From NCBI GenBank assembly GCA_040399685.1, contig JBBART010000041.1:1-18028 (forward strand): a DNA stretch of 18,028 nucleotides, read 5' to 3'. A program made the translations under genes and the position numbers. The notes below the pieces were generated by a model, which was given only the letters and a program-made list of their open reading frames with translations, was not told where the DNA came from and did no database searches. This DNA comes from CAIQQQ01 sp040399685 (lineage in GTDB: Bacteria > Pseudomonadota > Alphaproteobacteria > Acetobacterales > Acetobacteraceae). This document shows positions 1 through 7,891 of the stretch, in pieces; positions within the stretch are counted from its first letter, which is position 1, and the number at the start of each line of letters is the position of its first letter.

Positions 1-53
1 AACTGGAAACTTTTGGACGCTGTTACCTGGAAACTTTTCGACGCTGTTTGACA
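1..53 (+). mobile_element. Probable terminus of an IS21-like insertion sequence
   Basis: Two tandem 24-bp repeats lie at 1-24 and 25-48 and differ at only two positions; the shared core is CTGGAAACTTTT followed by GACGCTGTT. They are followed at once by TTGACA (48-53), which ends in the dinucleotide CA. IS21-family elements are known to end in TG...CA and to carry several short transposase-binding repeats just inside each end, so this matches in layout. Homology of the downstream reading frame to flippases appears to start at about 54, which fits an insertion junction at 53/54. The rest of the element, including any istA/istB genes, would lie left of the window, so the family assignment is an inference. 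The terminal TTGACA is a perfect -35 hexamer facing outward. Confidence 0.5.
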
Positions 54-1262
54 CCTGTGGCGGCCTGGTGGTTCGGCGAGCCGCGCTTGGTGGTGGTGCT
101 GCTGGTGCTGGCGGGCGTGACGGTGCTGGGCGGGTTTGAAAATGTCGGCATTGTGGAATTCCGGCGTGCCATGCGGTTCGACAAGCAGTTCCTGCTGCTG
201 TCGGTGCCGCGTCTGGTGCAGGTGCTGGTGACGATCCCGCTGGCATTTCTGTTGCAAAGTTATTGGGCGCTGCTGTTGGGCATCGCCTTGGGCAAGCTGG
301 TGCGGATCGTGGCCACCTATGTGGCGCATCCATATCGTCCCGGGCTGCGTCTGGCAGGCTGGCGGGAGCTTGCGGGCTTCTCGTTCTGGACCTGGGCCAC
401 CAGCACGGTGAACGTGGTGTGGGAGCGGTGTGATGCGGTGCTGCTCGGCCCGCTGCTGGGTCCGGCTGGACTGGGAACGTATCTGCTGGCCGGGGAGTTG
501 GCGATCCTGCCGGTAACGGAACTGATCTCCCCCGCCGCGGATGCGTTGTTCACCGGGTTCTCTGCGGCCCAAAAGCAGGGGCCGGCCAATGCGGACCGGG
601 CCGGCGGCGTGGCGGTGGGGCTGCTGTTGCTGGTGGTGCCGCTGGTGATCGGGATTTCGGCCACGTCCGGCTACATGATCGCCGCCTTGCTGGGGCCAAA
701 GTGGCAGCAGGCCCAGCCGTTGGTGGCGATCATGGCGTGGCAATGCGTGTTTGCGCCGTTCAGTTACGTCTGCACCACGTTTCTGGTGGCACACGGCATG
801 GTGCGGCTGAATTTCGCCTGCAACGTCTCGTCTGCCACGATGCGCCTTGGTGCAACGGTCTTGGTGATCGCGGTCTTTCCCACGCTGCACGACATGGCGA
901 TCGCGATGACCTCGGTCGTGGCGGCGGAGGGGGTGGTTTACTTCGCCGTGCTGCTGTCGGTATGCGGGACAAAGTTTCCCGCGATGCAGGGCGGCCTGCT
1001 GCGGATTGCGCTGGCCGGCGCCGTAGTGGTGGCGGCGCTGATTGGTACCGGATGGGGCTGGCAGAGTGTGGACATGCCGCCCTTCGCCGCATTGATCGAA
1101 GGCATGGGGCTTGGCATGGCCGTAATCGGTTCCTTTGGCGTGGTGATCGGCCTGCAATGGTGGATGGCCGGCAGCCCACCAGGGCCGGAGACGCTGATGC
1201 TCGGCCTGGCAGGGCAGTTCGGCGTCTTCAGGATTTTGCGTCGAAAGCTCGGATTCACCTGA
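48..1262 (+). CDS. 5'-truncated Wzx-like polysaccharide flippase (probably non-functional)
   Basis: The product is a very hydrophobic 404-residue protein with about ten predicted membrane segments, similar in style to Wzx/WzxC-type lipid-linked oligosaccharide flippases of the inner membrane. The stretch FGEPRL (residues 9-14) and the later GFENVGIVEFRRAMRFD are typical of this family, where roughly 90-100 residues (two or three membrane segments) normally precede them. Those residues are missing. The open frame can begin only at TTG 48, inside the putative insertion-sequence end, and no ribosome binding site is evident. True gene sequence probably starts at about 54. The 3' end is intact (TGA at 1260-1262) and overlaps by 8 bases the stop of the convergent glycosyltransferase. 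The flippase call is fairly sure; that it is a remnant is likely, unless it is expressed from the insertion sequence as a shortened protein. Confidence 0.75.
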   Translation: MTPVAAWWFGEPRLVVVLLVLAGVTVLGGFENVGIVEFRRAMRFDKQFLLLSVPRLVQVLVTIPLAFLLQSYWALLLGIALGKLVRIVATYVAHPYRPGLRLAGWRELAGFSFWTWATSTVNVVWERCDAVLLGPLLGPAGLGTYLLAGELAILPVTELISPAADALFTGFSAAQKQGPANADRAGGVAVGLLLLVVPLVIGISATSGYMIAALLGPKWQQAQPLVAIMAWQCVFAPFSYVCTTFLVAHGMVRLNFACNVSSATMRLGATVLVIAVFPTLHDMAIAMTSVVAAEGVVYFAVLLSVCGTKFPAMQGGLLRIALAGAVVVAALIGTGWGWQSVDMPPFAALIEGMGLGMAVIGSFGVVIGLQWWMAGSPPGPETLMLGLAGQFGVFRILRRKLGFT

Positions 1263-2547
1263 CTTTGGACAATCGGCGAAAGATCTCGCTCATTCGTGCG
1301 GCGGCTGGGTCGAGCGTGTGTGCCCAATCCCGCGCCATGTGCAGCGATGCCACCGGCGCCGGTCCCTGATTGATCCGCGTGGCGGCGTCGATCAGGGCCT
1401 GGGCCATACTCTCCACCGTGGGCGCGGCGGGCAGGATGTTATCCGACAGCGCCCGCAAGGCGTCGGCCGTCTTGGTGGTGAAGGTGTTGGTGACGGACAG
1501 GCCGCCGCTGGCCGCCATTTCCAGCACCGGATAGCTGGTGTGGGGCGACAGCATCGGGCACAGCAGCACATCGGCCTCGCGCAGGATGGCGGCATAGCCC
1601 TCGTAATCCATCCACGGCGCCGGTTTCGGTCGGTGGCCGCCGCCGAGGCGCATCTCCGGCACACTGCCACGGCCACCGATGGCGAGGCATTCCCAGCCGT
1701 CGAACGCCGGATGCGCGGTAGCGGCGCGCAGGGCGGTGAGCGCCAGGCCGAACATATTTCGCGTGTTGGTGGGGCGGGCGTAAAACAGCAGCCGCTTTGG
1801 CCGCGCTGGCGCGGGCGTGGTGGCGGGGTGGAACAGGCGCTGTTCGATGGCTGGCTCGAAGATGGTGGCGCGCTCGCGCAGAGCCGGATCGGCGAACCGG
1901 CCACAGCCTTGGTCGAACATGAAATCGGCCAGCAGGGCCTCATTGAACACCGGCCAGAAATCCAGGCCCAGCGTTTCCAGCGCCAGCGCGTGGTTGCTGG
2001 ACCACGCATAGAAGGCCGGCTCGAACTCCTGGAGCATGTAGAAGAACTGCTGCACCTCCATGCGCGGCAGGATCGGCTTGAGCTGCTGGGCCGTGGTCCA
2101 ATGCGTGGCCATGAAGATGTCGCGCGGACCGACCACCAGTGGGTTGCGCGGATCGGCGGCGGTCTCGATCGTCACCGGGGCCAGAGCGCCGCTGACAAGC
2201 TGGCCGGCGTGGCGGACGAACCAGTCCGGCGTGATGGTGGAGGTTTCCACCGTGGTGACGAGGCGCACGGGAATGCCGGTCCGTGCGATGCGCAAGGCGA
2301 GGTTGATGATGGTATTCGGCCCGCCGGTCATGCCGTTTTGCGTCAGCGCCGAGTTCAGCACGCACAGGCTGGGGGCGGCGGCCCGCGCTGGGTCGATGCG
2401 TACATGCATCGGCACCGCGTTCATGATGTCGATCAGCCGTTCCTCGAACAGCGCCGGATGGGTGAATTGCAGCACGTTGCGGGCGAACCGCTCGGGGTCG
2501 CGCCGCATCAGCGCGAGCTGGGCGAGGATCTTGCGGGCCAGGCGCAT
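1255..2547 (-). CDS. WsaF-like glycosyltransferase
   Basis: The 430-residue product resembles the WsaF (rhamnosyltransferase-type) two-domain GT-B glycosyltransferases. An N-terminal domain contains LNSALTQNGMTGGPNTIINL, followed by a C-terminal domain with a LLFYARPTNTRNMF strand-loop and a late SYPVLEMAASGG segment, where GT-B enzymes contact the sugar nucleotide. It is probably a cytoplasmic or membrane-associated enzyme adding a sugar (possibly a deoxyhexose) to a lipid-linked repeat unit; the substrate is not visible. ATG 2547 shares its A with the TGA of the upstream epimerase (TGATG), which indicates translational coupling and is why this start was chosen. A GTG at 2580 would add 11 residues. 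The gene is last in a minus-strand operon with the epimerase. Its stop overlaps the convergent flippase tail. Confidence 0.8.
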   Translation of the reverse strand: MRLARKILAQLALMRRDPERFARNVLQFTHPALFEERLIDIMNAVPMHVRIDPARAAAPSLCVLNSALTQNGMTGGPNTIINLALRIARTGIPVRLVTTVETSTITPDWFVRHAGQLVSGALAPVTIETAADPRNPLVVGPRDIFMATHWTTAQQLKPILPRMEVQQFFYMLQEFEPAFYAWSSNHALALETLGLDFWPVFNEALLADFMFDQGCGRFADPALRERATIFEPAIEQRLFHPATTPAPARPKRLLFYARPTNTRNMFGLALTALRAATAHPAFDGWECLAIGGRGSVPEMRLGGGHRPKPAPWMDYEGYAAILREADVLLCPMLSPHTSYPVLEMAASGGLSVTNTFTTKTADALRALSDNILPAAPTVESMAQALIDAATRINQGPAPVASLHMARDWAHTLDPAAARMSEIFRRLSKVR

Positions 2548-3536
2548 CAATGCGCGCCACCCTGGCGGCTGTTCGACCACTCCTTGAACCAGTCCACGAA
2601 TTTCGGCACGCCCACCGAGAGCGGCGTGGTGGGGGCGAAGCCGGTGAGGGCGGCGATGCTGTCGATGTCCGCACAGGTGTCGGCCACGTCGGCGGCCGGG
2701 CGGTGGGTGTAACGGATGATGGCACGGCGGCCGAGACCTTCTTCCAGCAGCCCGATCAGGGCTGAGACCGGCTCGCTGCGATGGTTGCCGATATTGAGCA
2801 CACGCACCGGCGGGGCGCCTGTGGCCGGCTTGTCAAGGGCGCCGATGATTCCTGCCACGATGTCGTCGATATAGGTGAAGTCCCGCCGCACATGGCCATC
2901 GTCATAGACGGTGATTGTCTGGCCGGCCGTGATCGCCTCGGCGAAGCTGAAATAGGCCATGTCCGGCCGGCCCCAGGGGCCATAGACGGTGAAGAAGCGC
3001 AGGCCGGTCTGCCGGATGCCATAGAGATGGCCGTAGGAATAGCTCATCAACTCGCCCGCCCGCTTGGTGGCGGCATACAGCGATTGCGGCGTGTCGACCC
3101 GGTCGGTCTCGGCGAACGGAAGTTCGGTGTTGGCGCCATAGACCGAGGACGAACTGGCATAGACCAGATGGTCCAGCCGATCGAGATGACGCGCCAGTTC
3201 CAGGATCGCCAGATGCCCCATCACGTTCGAGGCGACATAGGAATGCGGCTCGATCATTGAATATCGCACGCCGGCCTGGGCGGCCAGATGGACGATACGG
3301 GTGATGCCGGGATGGGATTTGGCTAGCGCGTCCATGTCGTCGCGCACGGACAGGTCAGACTGCAAGAAGGAAAAGCCAGGACGCGCTTGCAGGCGTGCCA
3401 GCCGGGCGTGTTTCAGCCGCACATCGTAATAGGGCGTAAAATTGTCGAGCCCGAGCACGGCTTCGCCCCGTGCCAGAAGGGCCTCGGCCACGTGATAGCC
3501 GATGAAGCCGGCGGCGCCGGTCAGCAGGATGGTCAT
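2547..3536 (-). CDS. NAD-dependent sugar epimerase, UDP-glucuronate 4-epimerase-like
   Basis: The product is a 329-residue extended short-chain dehydrogenase. The Rossmann motif GAAGFIG is at residues 7-13, the SSSVYG segment follows at about 129-134, and the catalytic pair is Y154xxxK158. The family stretch RFFTVYGPWGRPDMAYF (about 180-196) and an early DNFTPYYDVRLK block are characteristic of UDP-glucuronate 4-epimerases (CapI/LpsL type), which interconvert UDP-GlcA and UDP-GalA. Other 4-epimerase specificities cannot be excluded. The start at ATG 3536 places the NAD-binding strand directly at the N-terminus; the longer open frame to 3620 overlaps the previous gene and has no homology-like sequence. 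The enzyme would supply a uronic acid sugar nucleotide to the cluster. It lies 31 bases after the HAD/secreted ORF and overlaps the next gene by one base. Confidence 0.88.
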   Translation of the reverse strand: MTILLTGAAGFIGYHVAEALLARGEAVLGLDNFTPYYDVRLKHARLARLQARPGFSFLQSDLSVRDDMDALAKSHPGITRIVHLAAQAGVRYSMIEPHSYVASNVMGHLAILELARHLDRLDHLVYASSSSVYGANTELPFAETDRVDTPQSLYAATKRAGELMSYSYGHLYGIRQTGLRFFTVYGPWGRPDMAYFSFAEAITAGQTITVYDDGHVRRDFTYIDDIVAGIIGALDKPATGAPPVRVLNIGNHRSEPVSALIGLLEEGLGRRAIIRYTHRPAADVADTCADIDSIAALTGFAPTTPLSVGVPKFVDWFKEWSNSRQGGAH

Positions 3537-3567
3537 CGTAAGGTCCGTCTGCTGGGGGTGGGTATGG

Positions 3568-4020
3568 TCAGCCTTGCGGGGTCGTGGAGGGCGCGCCGAT
3601 CTCCACACGCAGGAACGCATCCAACGTCGTGCCGCCTGTTGTGTTCTGTGACTCGACTGTGAGTGGAACGATCCGGGTGATGGTGCGGCCGCCCGGCTTC
3701 GGCAGGAAGATCGGGGCTGCGCGGGTGTCGCCGTAATGGTGGATCCGCGGGGCGAACTTGGCGGTTTCCAACGCCAGGTAGGTGCCCTGGCCCGCGAAGG
3801 TGATGACAGCCGTCATCGACAGTTTGGTGTTGTTGACCTTCAGCAGGCTTGCGATCTGGCAGCCATTGACCGGGCATGGCGCTTCCTGCGTCTGGCCGAT
3901 TGCCTTGTTGTCAGCGTCGACCTGTGTCATGCGCAGCAAAACGGGGGCGACATTGGGCAGGCTGGCGGCCAGCGCCGACGCACCGTGCAGGGCGGCCAGG
4001 AACACGGCGATGCGGATCAT
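3568..4020 (-). CDS. Putative secreted protein of unknown function (internal start of the fused ORF)
   Basis: Translation from ATG 4020 gives a 150-residue protein with an N-terminal signal peptide (charged MIR, hydrophobic core to about residue 16, cleavage near ALA-AS). An AGGGA ribosome binding site sits 7 bases upstream (minus strand), supporting independent initiation. The mature part is rich in Thr and Val, with predicted beta-strand character, a CPVNGC pair that could form a disulfide, and no membrane segment. I do not recognise the family. Its position next to sugar-nucleotide and glycosyltransferase genes suggests a periplasmic or surface role in polysaccharide export, but that is inference. 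It is an alternative reading of the C-terminal half of the longer open frame that starts at 4536. Confidence 0.55.
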   Translation of the reverse strand: MIRIAVFLAALHGASALAASLPNVAPVLLRMTQVDADNKAIGQTQEAPCPVNGCQIASLLKVNNTKLSMTAVITFAGQGTYLALETAKFAPRIHHYGDTRAAPIFLPKPGGRTITRIVPLTVESQNTTGGTTLDAFLRVEIGAPSTTPQG

Positions 4021-4536
4021 GTTCGGTCCCTGTGTGGATGAGGCGCGGGCCAGGCGTGGCGAGCTGAATATATCGGGGTGCAGCAATTGGATACCATGGG
4101 CATTACAGCCCAGGCGGACGTATTCTGTCATGTCGTCCACCAGCAGTGTGGCGCCCCATTGGGCGCATATCCGCCCTTTCCAGCTCAGATAGGCTGTTTC
4201 AACCGCGCTGGTAGGGCCGGCAAAGAAGCCGTGCGCCCGGTTTCGGTGCAGGCGGGCGAAGCCTGCGGCCAACGCATCGTCGATCATCTCGACGGCGTGG
4301 AAAGACTCGATATCCGGCGCGAGCGGGAATTCGGCAAGATCGGTCCGCAGCTTGGCCCGGGCGGACGCGGAGCGGAACGTGACGATCACGTGGCGGATAT
4401 GCGGGGTGGCGCGAATGAATGCGTGTAGCGATGCGGATGCCGGATGCCCCACCAATGTCATGTCCAGATCCCAGCCGATGGCAGCGTGCTTGTGCAGGGC
4501 GCTGAACGCGTCGGGCTGGTTGGTAAAAACGCTCAT
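3568..4536 (-). CDS. HAD-like domain fused in frame to a secreted small protein
   Basis: This 322-residue open frame has two unlike halves. Residues 1 to about 165 look like a HAD-superfamily protein: DLDMT (23-27) is the DxDxT nucleophile/acid motif, VTFRS (52-56) resembles motif II, and VDDMTEYV (133-140) resembles the motif III metal-binding aspartates. No HAD substrate can be inferred. At residue 173 a new protein seems to begin: MIRIAVFLAALHGASALAAS is a textbook Sec signal peptide, followed by about 130 residues of unknown family. A signal peptide in the middle of a cytoplasmic enzyme is implausible, so this is probably two genes whose intervening stop is missing or was lost. The gene is first in the minus-strand operon leading to the epimerase and is divergent from the deacetylase, with a 172-bp intergenic region carrying no promoter I could define. 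Confidence 0.65.
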   Translation of the reverse strand: MSVFTNQPDAFSALHKHAAIGWDLDMTLVGHPASASLHAFIRATPHIRHVIVTFRSASARAKLRTDLAEFPLAPDIESFHAVEMIDDALAAGFARLHRNRAHGFFAGPTSAVETAYLSWKGRICAQWGATLLVDDMTEYVRLGCNAHGIQLLHPDIFSSPRLARASSTQGPNMIRIAVFLAALHGASALAASLPNVAPVLLRMTQVDADNKAIGQTQEAPCPVNGCQIASLLKVNNTKLSMTAVITFAGQGTYLALETAKFAPRIHHYGDTRAAPIFLPKPGGRTITRIVPLTVESQNTTGGTTLDAFLRVEIGAPSTTPQG

Positions 4537-4708
4537 TTTTTGGGCATCCGTTACGGTCTATTCATCACGAACCTGCGCGCACTGTTTTTGGGCAATCACC
4601 GTGTCTTGCATGAATGCCACAAAACATGGCATCGCACGCCCGATTTTACAAAAAACGGCGCACCCGGTATCTGCCTTGCCTTTTGGTGAGACACCGACGC
4701 CGCGCCCC

Positions 4709-5728
4709 ATGGTGATGACCGCATTGAATGCTGCCTTTCCCAACGTGTGGCCAGCCATCGCAGCCACAGCGCGGCGCGTCTGTTGCGTCGCCATCGATGC
4801 CGAGGAGGATTTCGACTGGGACAGCCCGGTTCAGGGCACCTCGAAATCCACGGGTCATATTCGCAACCTGCGCGTTTTGGTCGAGATTCTGTCCGCCTAT
4901 GGCGCCACGCCCATCTATTTGCTGACCTATCCGGTCTTGCAGGACCCCGAGGCTGTTTCGATCATCCGCCATCAGTTGGAGCGCGGCCAGTGCGCGGCCG
5001 GGCTGCAGTTGCATCCGTGGGTGACACCGCCCTTCGGTGAGGCGCTGTCGCCGCGCGCCTCGTTCCTGGGCAATCTCGATGCGAATCTGGAGGAGCAGAA
5101 GCTGCTGACGCTGAAGGATGCCTTTGTGCGCTGCTTCGGTTTCCAACCCGTTGTCTACCGCGCCGGCCGCTATGGGCTGAGCCAGCACACCCCGGCGCTG
5201 CTGGAAAAACACGGCTTCACCATCGACACCAGCATCGCTCCCCGCACCAGCTTTACCGCCGATGGGGGGCCGGATTATGCTGGCTTCGACAACCGCATGT
5301 TCTGGTTTGGCCGAGATAAAAAGCTGCTGGAGATCCCGCTCTGTCGTGGTCTGGTGGGCTGGGGCGGCAGTCTGGCGCCGGTTCTGTATGAAAAGCTGGC
5401 GGCTCGGCGCGAGCAGGGTTTCGGCCTGATGTCGCTGATGGCCCGCTCGCGCTACGCCGAGCGCATCACGCTGTCGCCGGAGGGCAATGACTTCACCGCC
5501 ATGCGCCGCCTGGTCCATGGCCTGCTGGCGCGCGGGCATCAGGTGTTTCCGTTGAGCTTTCACAGTTCGTCGCTGCAAAGTGGGCAAAATCCGTATGTCC
5601 GCAGCACCGCCGATCTCCATGAATTCTACGACCGTCTCTCCGCCATCCTGGACGATATGGCGCGGAACCTCGCCTTCACCTTCGCCCCGATCACCGATGT
5701 TCCCGGCTTCCTGAAGGCCCCCGCATGA
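4709..5728 (+). CDS. WalW-type polysaccharide deacetylase
   Basis: The product has about 339 residues and resembles NodB-fold, carbohydrate-esterase-4-like polysaccharide deacetylases, specifically the WalW group in surface-polysaccharide loci. Likely metal or catalytic aspartates are in DAEEDFDWD (30-38), with LQLHPWV carrying the metal-site histidine. A YRAGRYG motif follows, and LSFHSSS near the end supplies the second catalytic histidine. It would remove N- or O-acetyl groups from a glycan; no signal peptide is seen, so it may act on a lipid-linked intermediate in the cytoplasm. Starts at ATG 4709, GTG 4712 and ATG 4715 are all possible and none has a good ribosome binding site. The frame is open further upstream but that part overlaps the divergent HAD gene. 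Its TGA overlaps the next gene's ATG (ATGA). Confidence 0.78.
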   Translation: MVMTALNAAFPNVWPAIAATARRVCCVAIDAEEDFDWDSPVQGTSKSTGHIRNLRVLVEILSAYGATPIYLLTYPVLQDPEAVSIIRHQLERGQCAAGLQLHPWVTPPFGEALSPRASFLGNLDANLEEQKLLTLKDAFVRCFGFQPVVYRAGRYGLSQHTPALLEKHGFTIDTSIAPRTSFTADGGPDYAGFDNRMFWFGRDKKLLEIPLCRGLVGWGGSLAPVLYEKLAARREQGFGLMSLMARSRYAERITLSPEGNDFTAMRRLVHGLLARGHQVFPLSFHSSSLQSGQNPYVRSTADLHEFYDRLSAILDDMARNLAFTFAPITDVPGFLKAPA

Positions 5729-6951
5729 GCGCCGCCGGAACCGTTCTGCTCATCGCCAACAACTTCCCGCCCACGCGGGGTGGCTCGGCTGTGGTCTATG
5801 CCAATCTGGCGCGGCACCTGGGCGAACGCGTGATCGTGCTGGCGCCGAAATCGAGTTACGCCGACGGCCTGCCCTTGATCGGCTGGCGCGAGCATGACCG
5901 CCGCGCCGCCTATCGTGTCTTGCGGCTGCCTTTGCTGCGCACCCGCATCGCCCGCGCCGGCACCGTGAGCCAGGTGAACCGGGCGCTGTTCCTGGCGTCG
6001 GATCTGCTGCTGCGGCTGCGCGTGGCCACTGCTATCCTGCGGCTTGTGGCCACGCACGGCGTGCGCACCATCTGCGTCGGTGAATCGCTGGCCAGCGGCT
6101 GGATCATTGCCCTGTGCCGCTGGATTCCGTTTGTGCGCGCTGTCGCCTATGTCCATGGCGAGGAGATCACCACGGAAGATGGTTATGACCACGGCCACCG
6201 GCGCGCCCGTGCCGCCCTGCGGGCGGCCTATGGCATTATCGTCGTCAGCCGGTTCACCCATCGCGCGGTGCAGACTCTGCTCGGCGACGCGGCCCAGGAT
6301 GCCAAAATTCATCTGATCGAGAACGGCGTGGACGCCACACGCTTTCACGATGTCGGCCGCCGGCACGATCTGGTGGAGCAATACCACCTGCAAAACTGTA
6401 AGGTGTTCGTTTCCGTCTGCCGCCTTCTGGAAAAGAAGGGCATCGACAACGCCATCCGCGCCTTCGCCGAGGTGGCGCGTGAGGACGTAACCTTCCGCTA
6501 CCTTATCGTCGGCACCGGCCCCTATCAGCAGCGGCTGCGTGAGATCGCGTCGGAGACGAGGGTTGCCGATCGCGTCATCTTCGCCGGCGACGTGACGGAG
6601 GACGATCTGGTGGCCCATTACAGCCTTGGCCACGTCTTCGTCATGCCCAACCGGGAACTGCCCAACGGCGACACCGAGGGCTTCGGGCTGGTGTTCCTCG
6701 AAGCCAACAGTTGCGGCCTGCCGGTGATCGCCGGCAGCGATGGCGGCAGCAAGGACGCCGTGCAGCACGACGTCAACGGCCTGGTGGTCGACGGCAAATC
6801 GGTGGATGCCATCGCCCAGGCGATGCGGGCGCTGCTGACGGACAAGGCGCTGTATGCAAGGCTGCGCGCCGGGGCCGAGACGGTGTCCAAGGCGGCCGGC
6901 TGGCAGCGCAAGGCTGCCTCGTTCCTGGAAATCTGCGCCTCGTTGTTCTAG
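5725..6951 (+). CDS. Glycosyltransferase family 4 (GT-B fold)
   Basis: The product is a 408-residue retaining glycosyltransferase. The N-terminal strand-glycine-loop LLIANNFPPTRGGSA is typical of acceptor-domain starts in GT4 enzymes. The C-terminal donor domain has FVSVCRLLEKKGIDNAI and the hallmark EGFGLVFLEANSCGLPVIAG, whose two glutamates bind the nucleotide sugar (an E-x7-E pattern). It probably adds a hexose or related sugar to a lipid-linked oligosaccharide at the inner face of the membrane; donor and acceptor cannot be read from sequence. ATG 5725 overlaps the deacetylase stop, so the two genes are cotranscribed and coupled. The stop TAG at 6949-6951 sits in a CTAG that is also the stop of the convergent beta-helix gene. 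Confidence 0.88.
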   Translation: MSAAGTVLLIANNFPPTRGGSAVVYANLARHLGERVIVLAPKSSYADGLPLIGWREHDRRAAYRVLRLPLLRTRIARAGTVSQVNRALFLASDLLLRLRVATAILRLVATHGVRTICVGESLASGWIIALCRWIPFVRAVAYVHGEEITTEDGYDHGHRRARAALRAAYGIIVVSRFTHRAVQTLLGDAAQDAKIHLIENGVDATRFHDVGRRHDLVEQYHLQNCKVFVSVCRLLEKKGIDNAIRAFAEVAREDVTFRYLIVGTGPYQQRLREIASETRVADRVIFAGDVTEDDLVAHYSLGHVFVMPNRELPNGDTEGFGLVFLEANSCGLPVIAGSDGGSKDAVQHDVNGLVVDGKSVDAIAQAMRALLTDKALYARLRAGAETVSKAAGWQRKAASFLEICASLF

Positions 6952-7874
6952 CGAACTGTTCCGGGCCCCACCAGCGGCACCAGATCCCCGATCAGGCGAT
7001 TGCCAGACAGCATGGCCGGCACGGTGCCGAGATTGCGCACGAACACGGTGCCCGCCAGCCCGACCAACGTCACCTTGTTGTCCTCGATCGTGACCTCACC
7101 GGGCTTTTGCGTCACGTCCTCTTCGCCGATGCTGATCACAGTGCGTGGATTGTCGGTGCCGGGTCCTTTTTCGATCCGGTTGCCACGCACAACCAGAGCG
7201 CCGCCATTCGGCACGTTGATCTGATAGCTGGACCGGCCGTTTGTCCCGTCCGCCAGATCGCAGTCGATCACCTCCGTGCGGGCGGCGCGGGATTTGATAT
7301 GATGACCAATCATGGTTTCGAAAAACCGGCTGTGTTCGACCCGCAGCAGCGTCAGCGCGTTGACGTAGATGCCGTGCTCGCACAGCGGATTGCAGGCGCC
7401 GTTGCGCACGAACTCGCTGTCGCGAACGATAATAGTCGAAGCAGGGTTCGGAGCTGCCAGAATACCGTTCTCGTTGGCGATGAAACGTACCCGCTCTACC
7501 AGCAGATCGGCGCCTTCCGGACGAATGCCGGCGCCGTTGCCGCTCGGCACCAGAATATGGGTCAGCGTCAGATCGCGCACCGTGATGCGCGCGCCCTTGG
7601 TCACCAACGCTGCCTTGCCCTCGCAGGCGACGCCGTCGACCACCACTTCGCTGGCTGGACCCGTACCTTCGATCACCAGATCATCCTGTACGATCGCCGC
7701 GCAATCGGCGTAACGGCCGGGCGCTATGCGAATGTGATCGCCGGATTGGGCGGCCTGCACCGCGGCCGAGAGCAGCCGGTAGGGCTTGCCTTGGCCCACC
7801 TCCAGCACATCTGCCGCAGCGTGACCCATCAGGGCCAGGTACAATCCTGCGACAGCCAGAAACATACATTGCAT
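6948..7874 (-). CDS. Secreted right-handed beta-helix repeat protein
   Basis: The 308-residue product has a signal peptide (hydrophobic residues 4-21, cleavage near AAA-DV). The mature part has the rhythm of right-handed parallel beta-helix (PbH1-type) proteins. It shows repeated short strands of the kind IIVRDSEFVRNG, LLRVEHSRFF, TEVIDCDLAD, LVVRGNRIEKG and VTIEDNKVT at intervals of about 20-25 residues, and an opening AAVQAAQSGDHIRIAPGRY as in pectate-lyase-like folds. Such proteins in polysaccharide loci are often lyases, C5-epimerases or glycan-binding proteins of the periplasm, but no catalytic set is obvious. ATG 7874 is preceded by GGATAGGG. The gene is transcribed divergently from the amidotransferase gene and convergently with the GT4 gene, so it is probably a single-gene unit. 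Confidence 0.8.
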   Translation of the reverse strand: MQCMFLAVAGLYLALMGHAAADVLEVGQGKPYRLLSAAVQAAQSGDHIRIAPGRYADCAAIVQDDLVIEGTGPASEVVVDGVACEGKAALVTKGARITVRDLTLTHILVPSGNGAGIRPEGADLLVERVRFIANENGILAAPNPASTIIVRDSEFVRNGACNPLCEHGIYVNALTLLRVEHSRFFETMIGHHIKSRAARTEVIDCDLADGTNGRSSYQINVPNGGALVVRGNRIEKGPGTDNPRTVISIGEEDVTQKPGEVTIEDNKVTLVGLAGTVFVRNLGTVPAMLSGNRLIGDLVPLVGPGTVR

Positions 7875-7891
7875 CGATAACCCTATCCTGC

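Noticed and set aside
701..1369. Long plus-strand open frame of 222 residues inside the flippase
   Set aside because: It overlaps the flippase in another frame, is arginine/glycine-rich in the way of GC-rich shadow frames, and has no domain.
1318..2712. 464-residue plus-strand open frame opposite the WsaF-like gene
   Set aside because: It is antisense to a well-supported gene with no recognisable motif and a histidine/arginine/glutamine-rich shadow composition.
4646..5620. 324-residue minus-strand open frame opposite the deacetylase gene
   Set aside because: It is a shadow of the deacetylase coding frame; no family-like sequence or ribosome binding site.
5626..6768. 380-residue minus-strand open frame opposite the GT4 gene
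   Set aside because: It is antisense to a gene with clear GT4 motifs and is a composition artefact of high GC.
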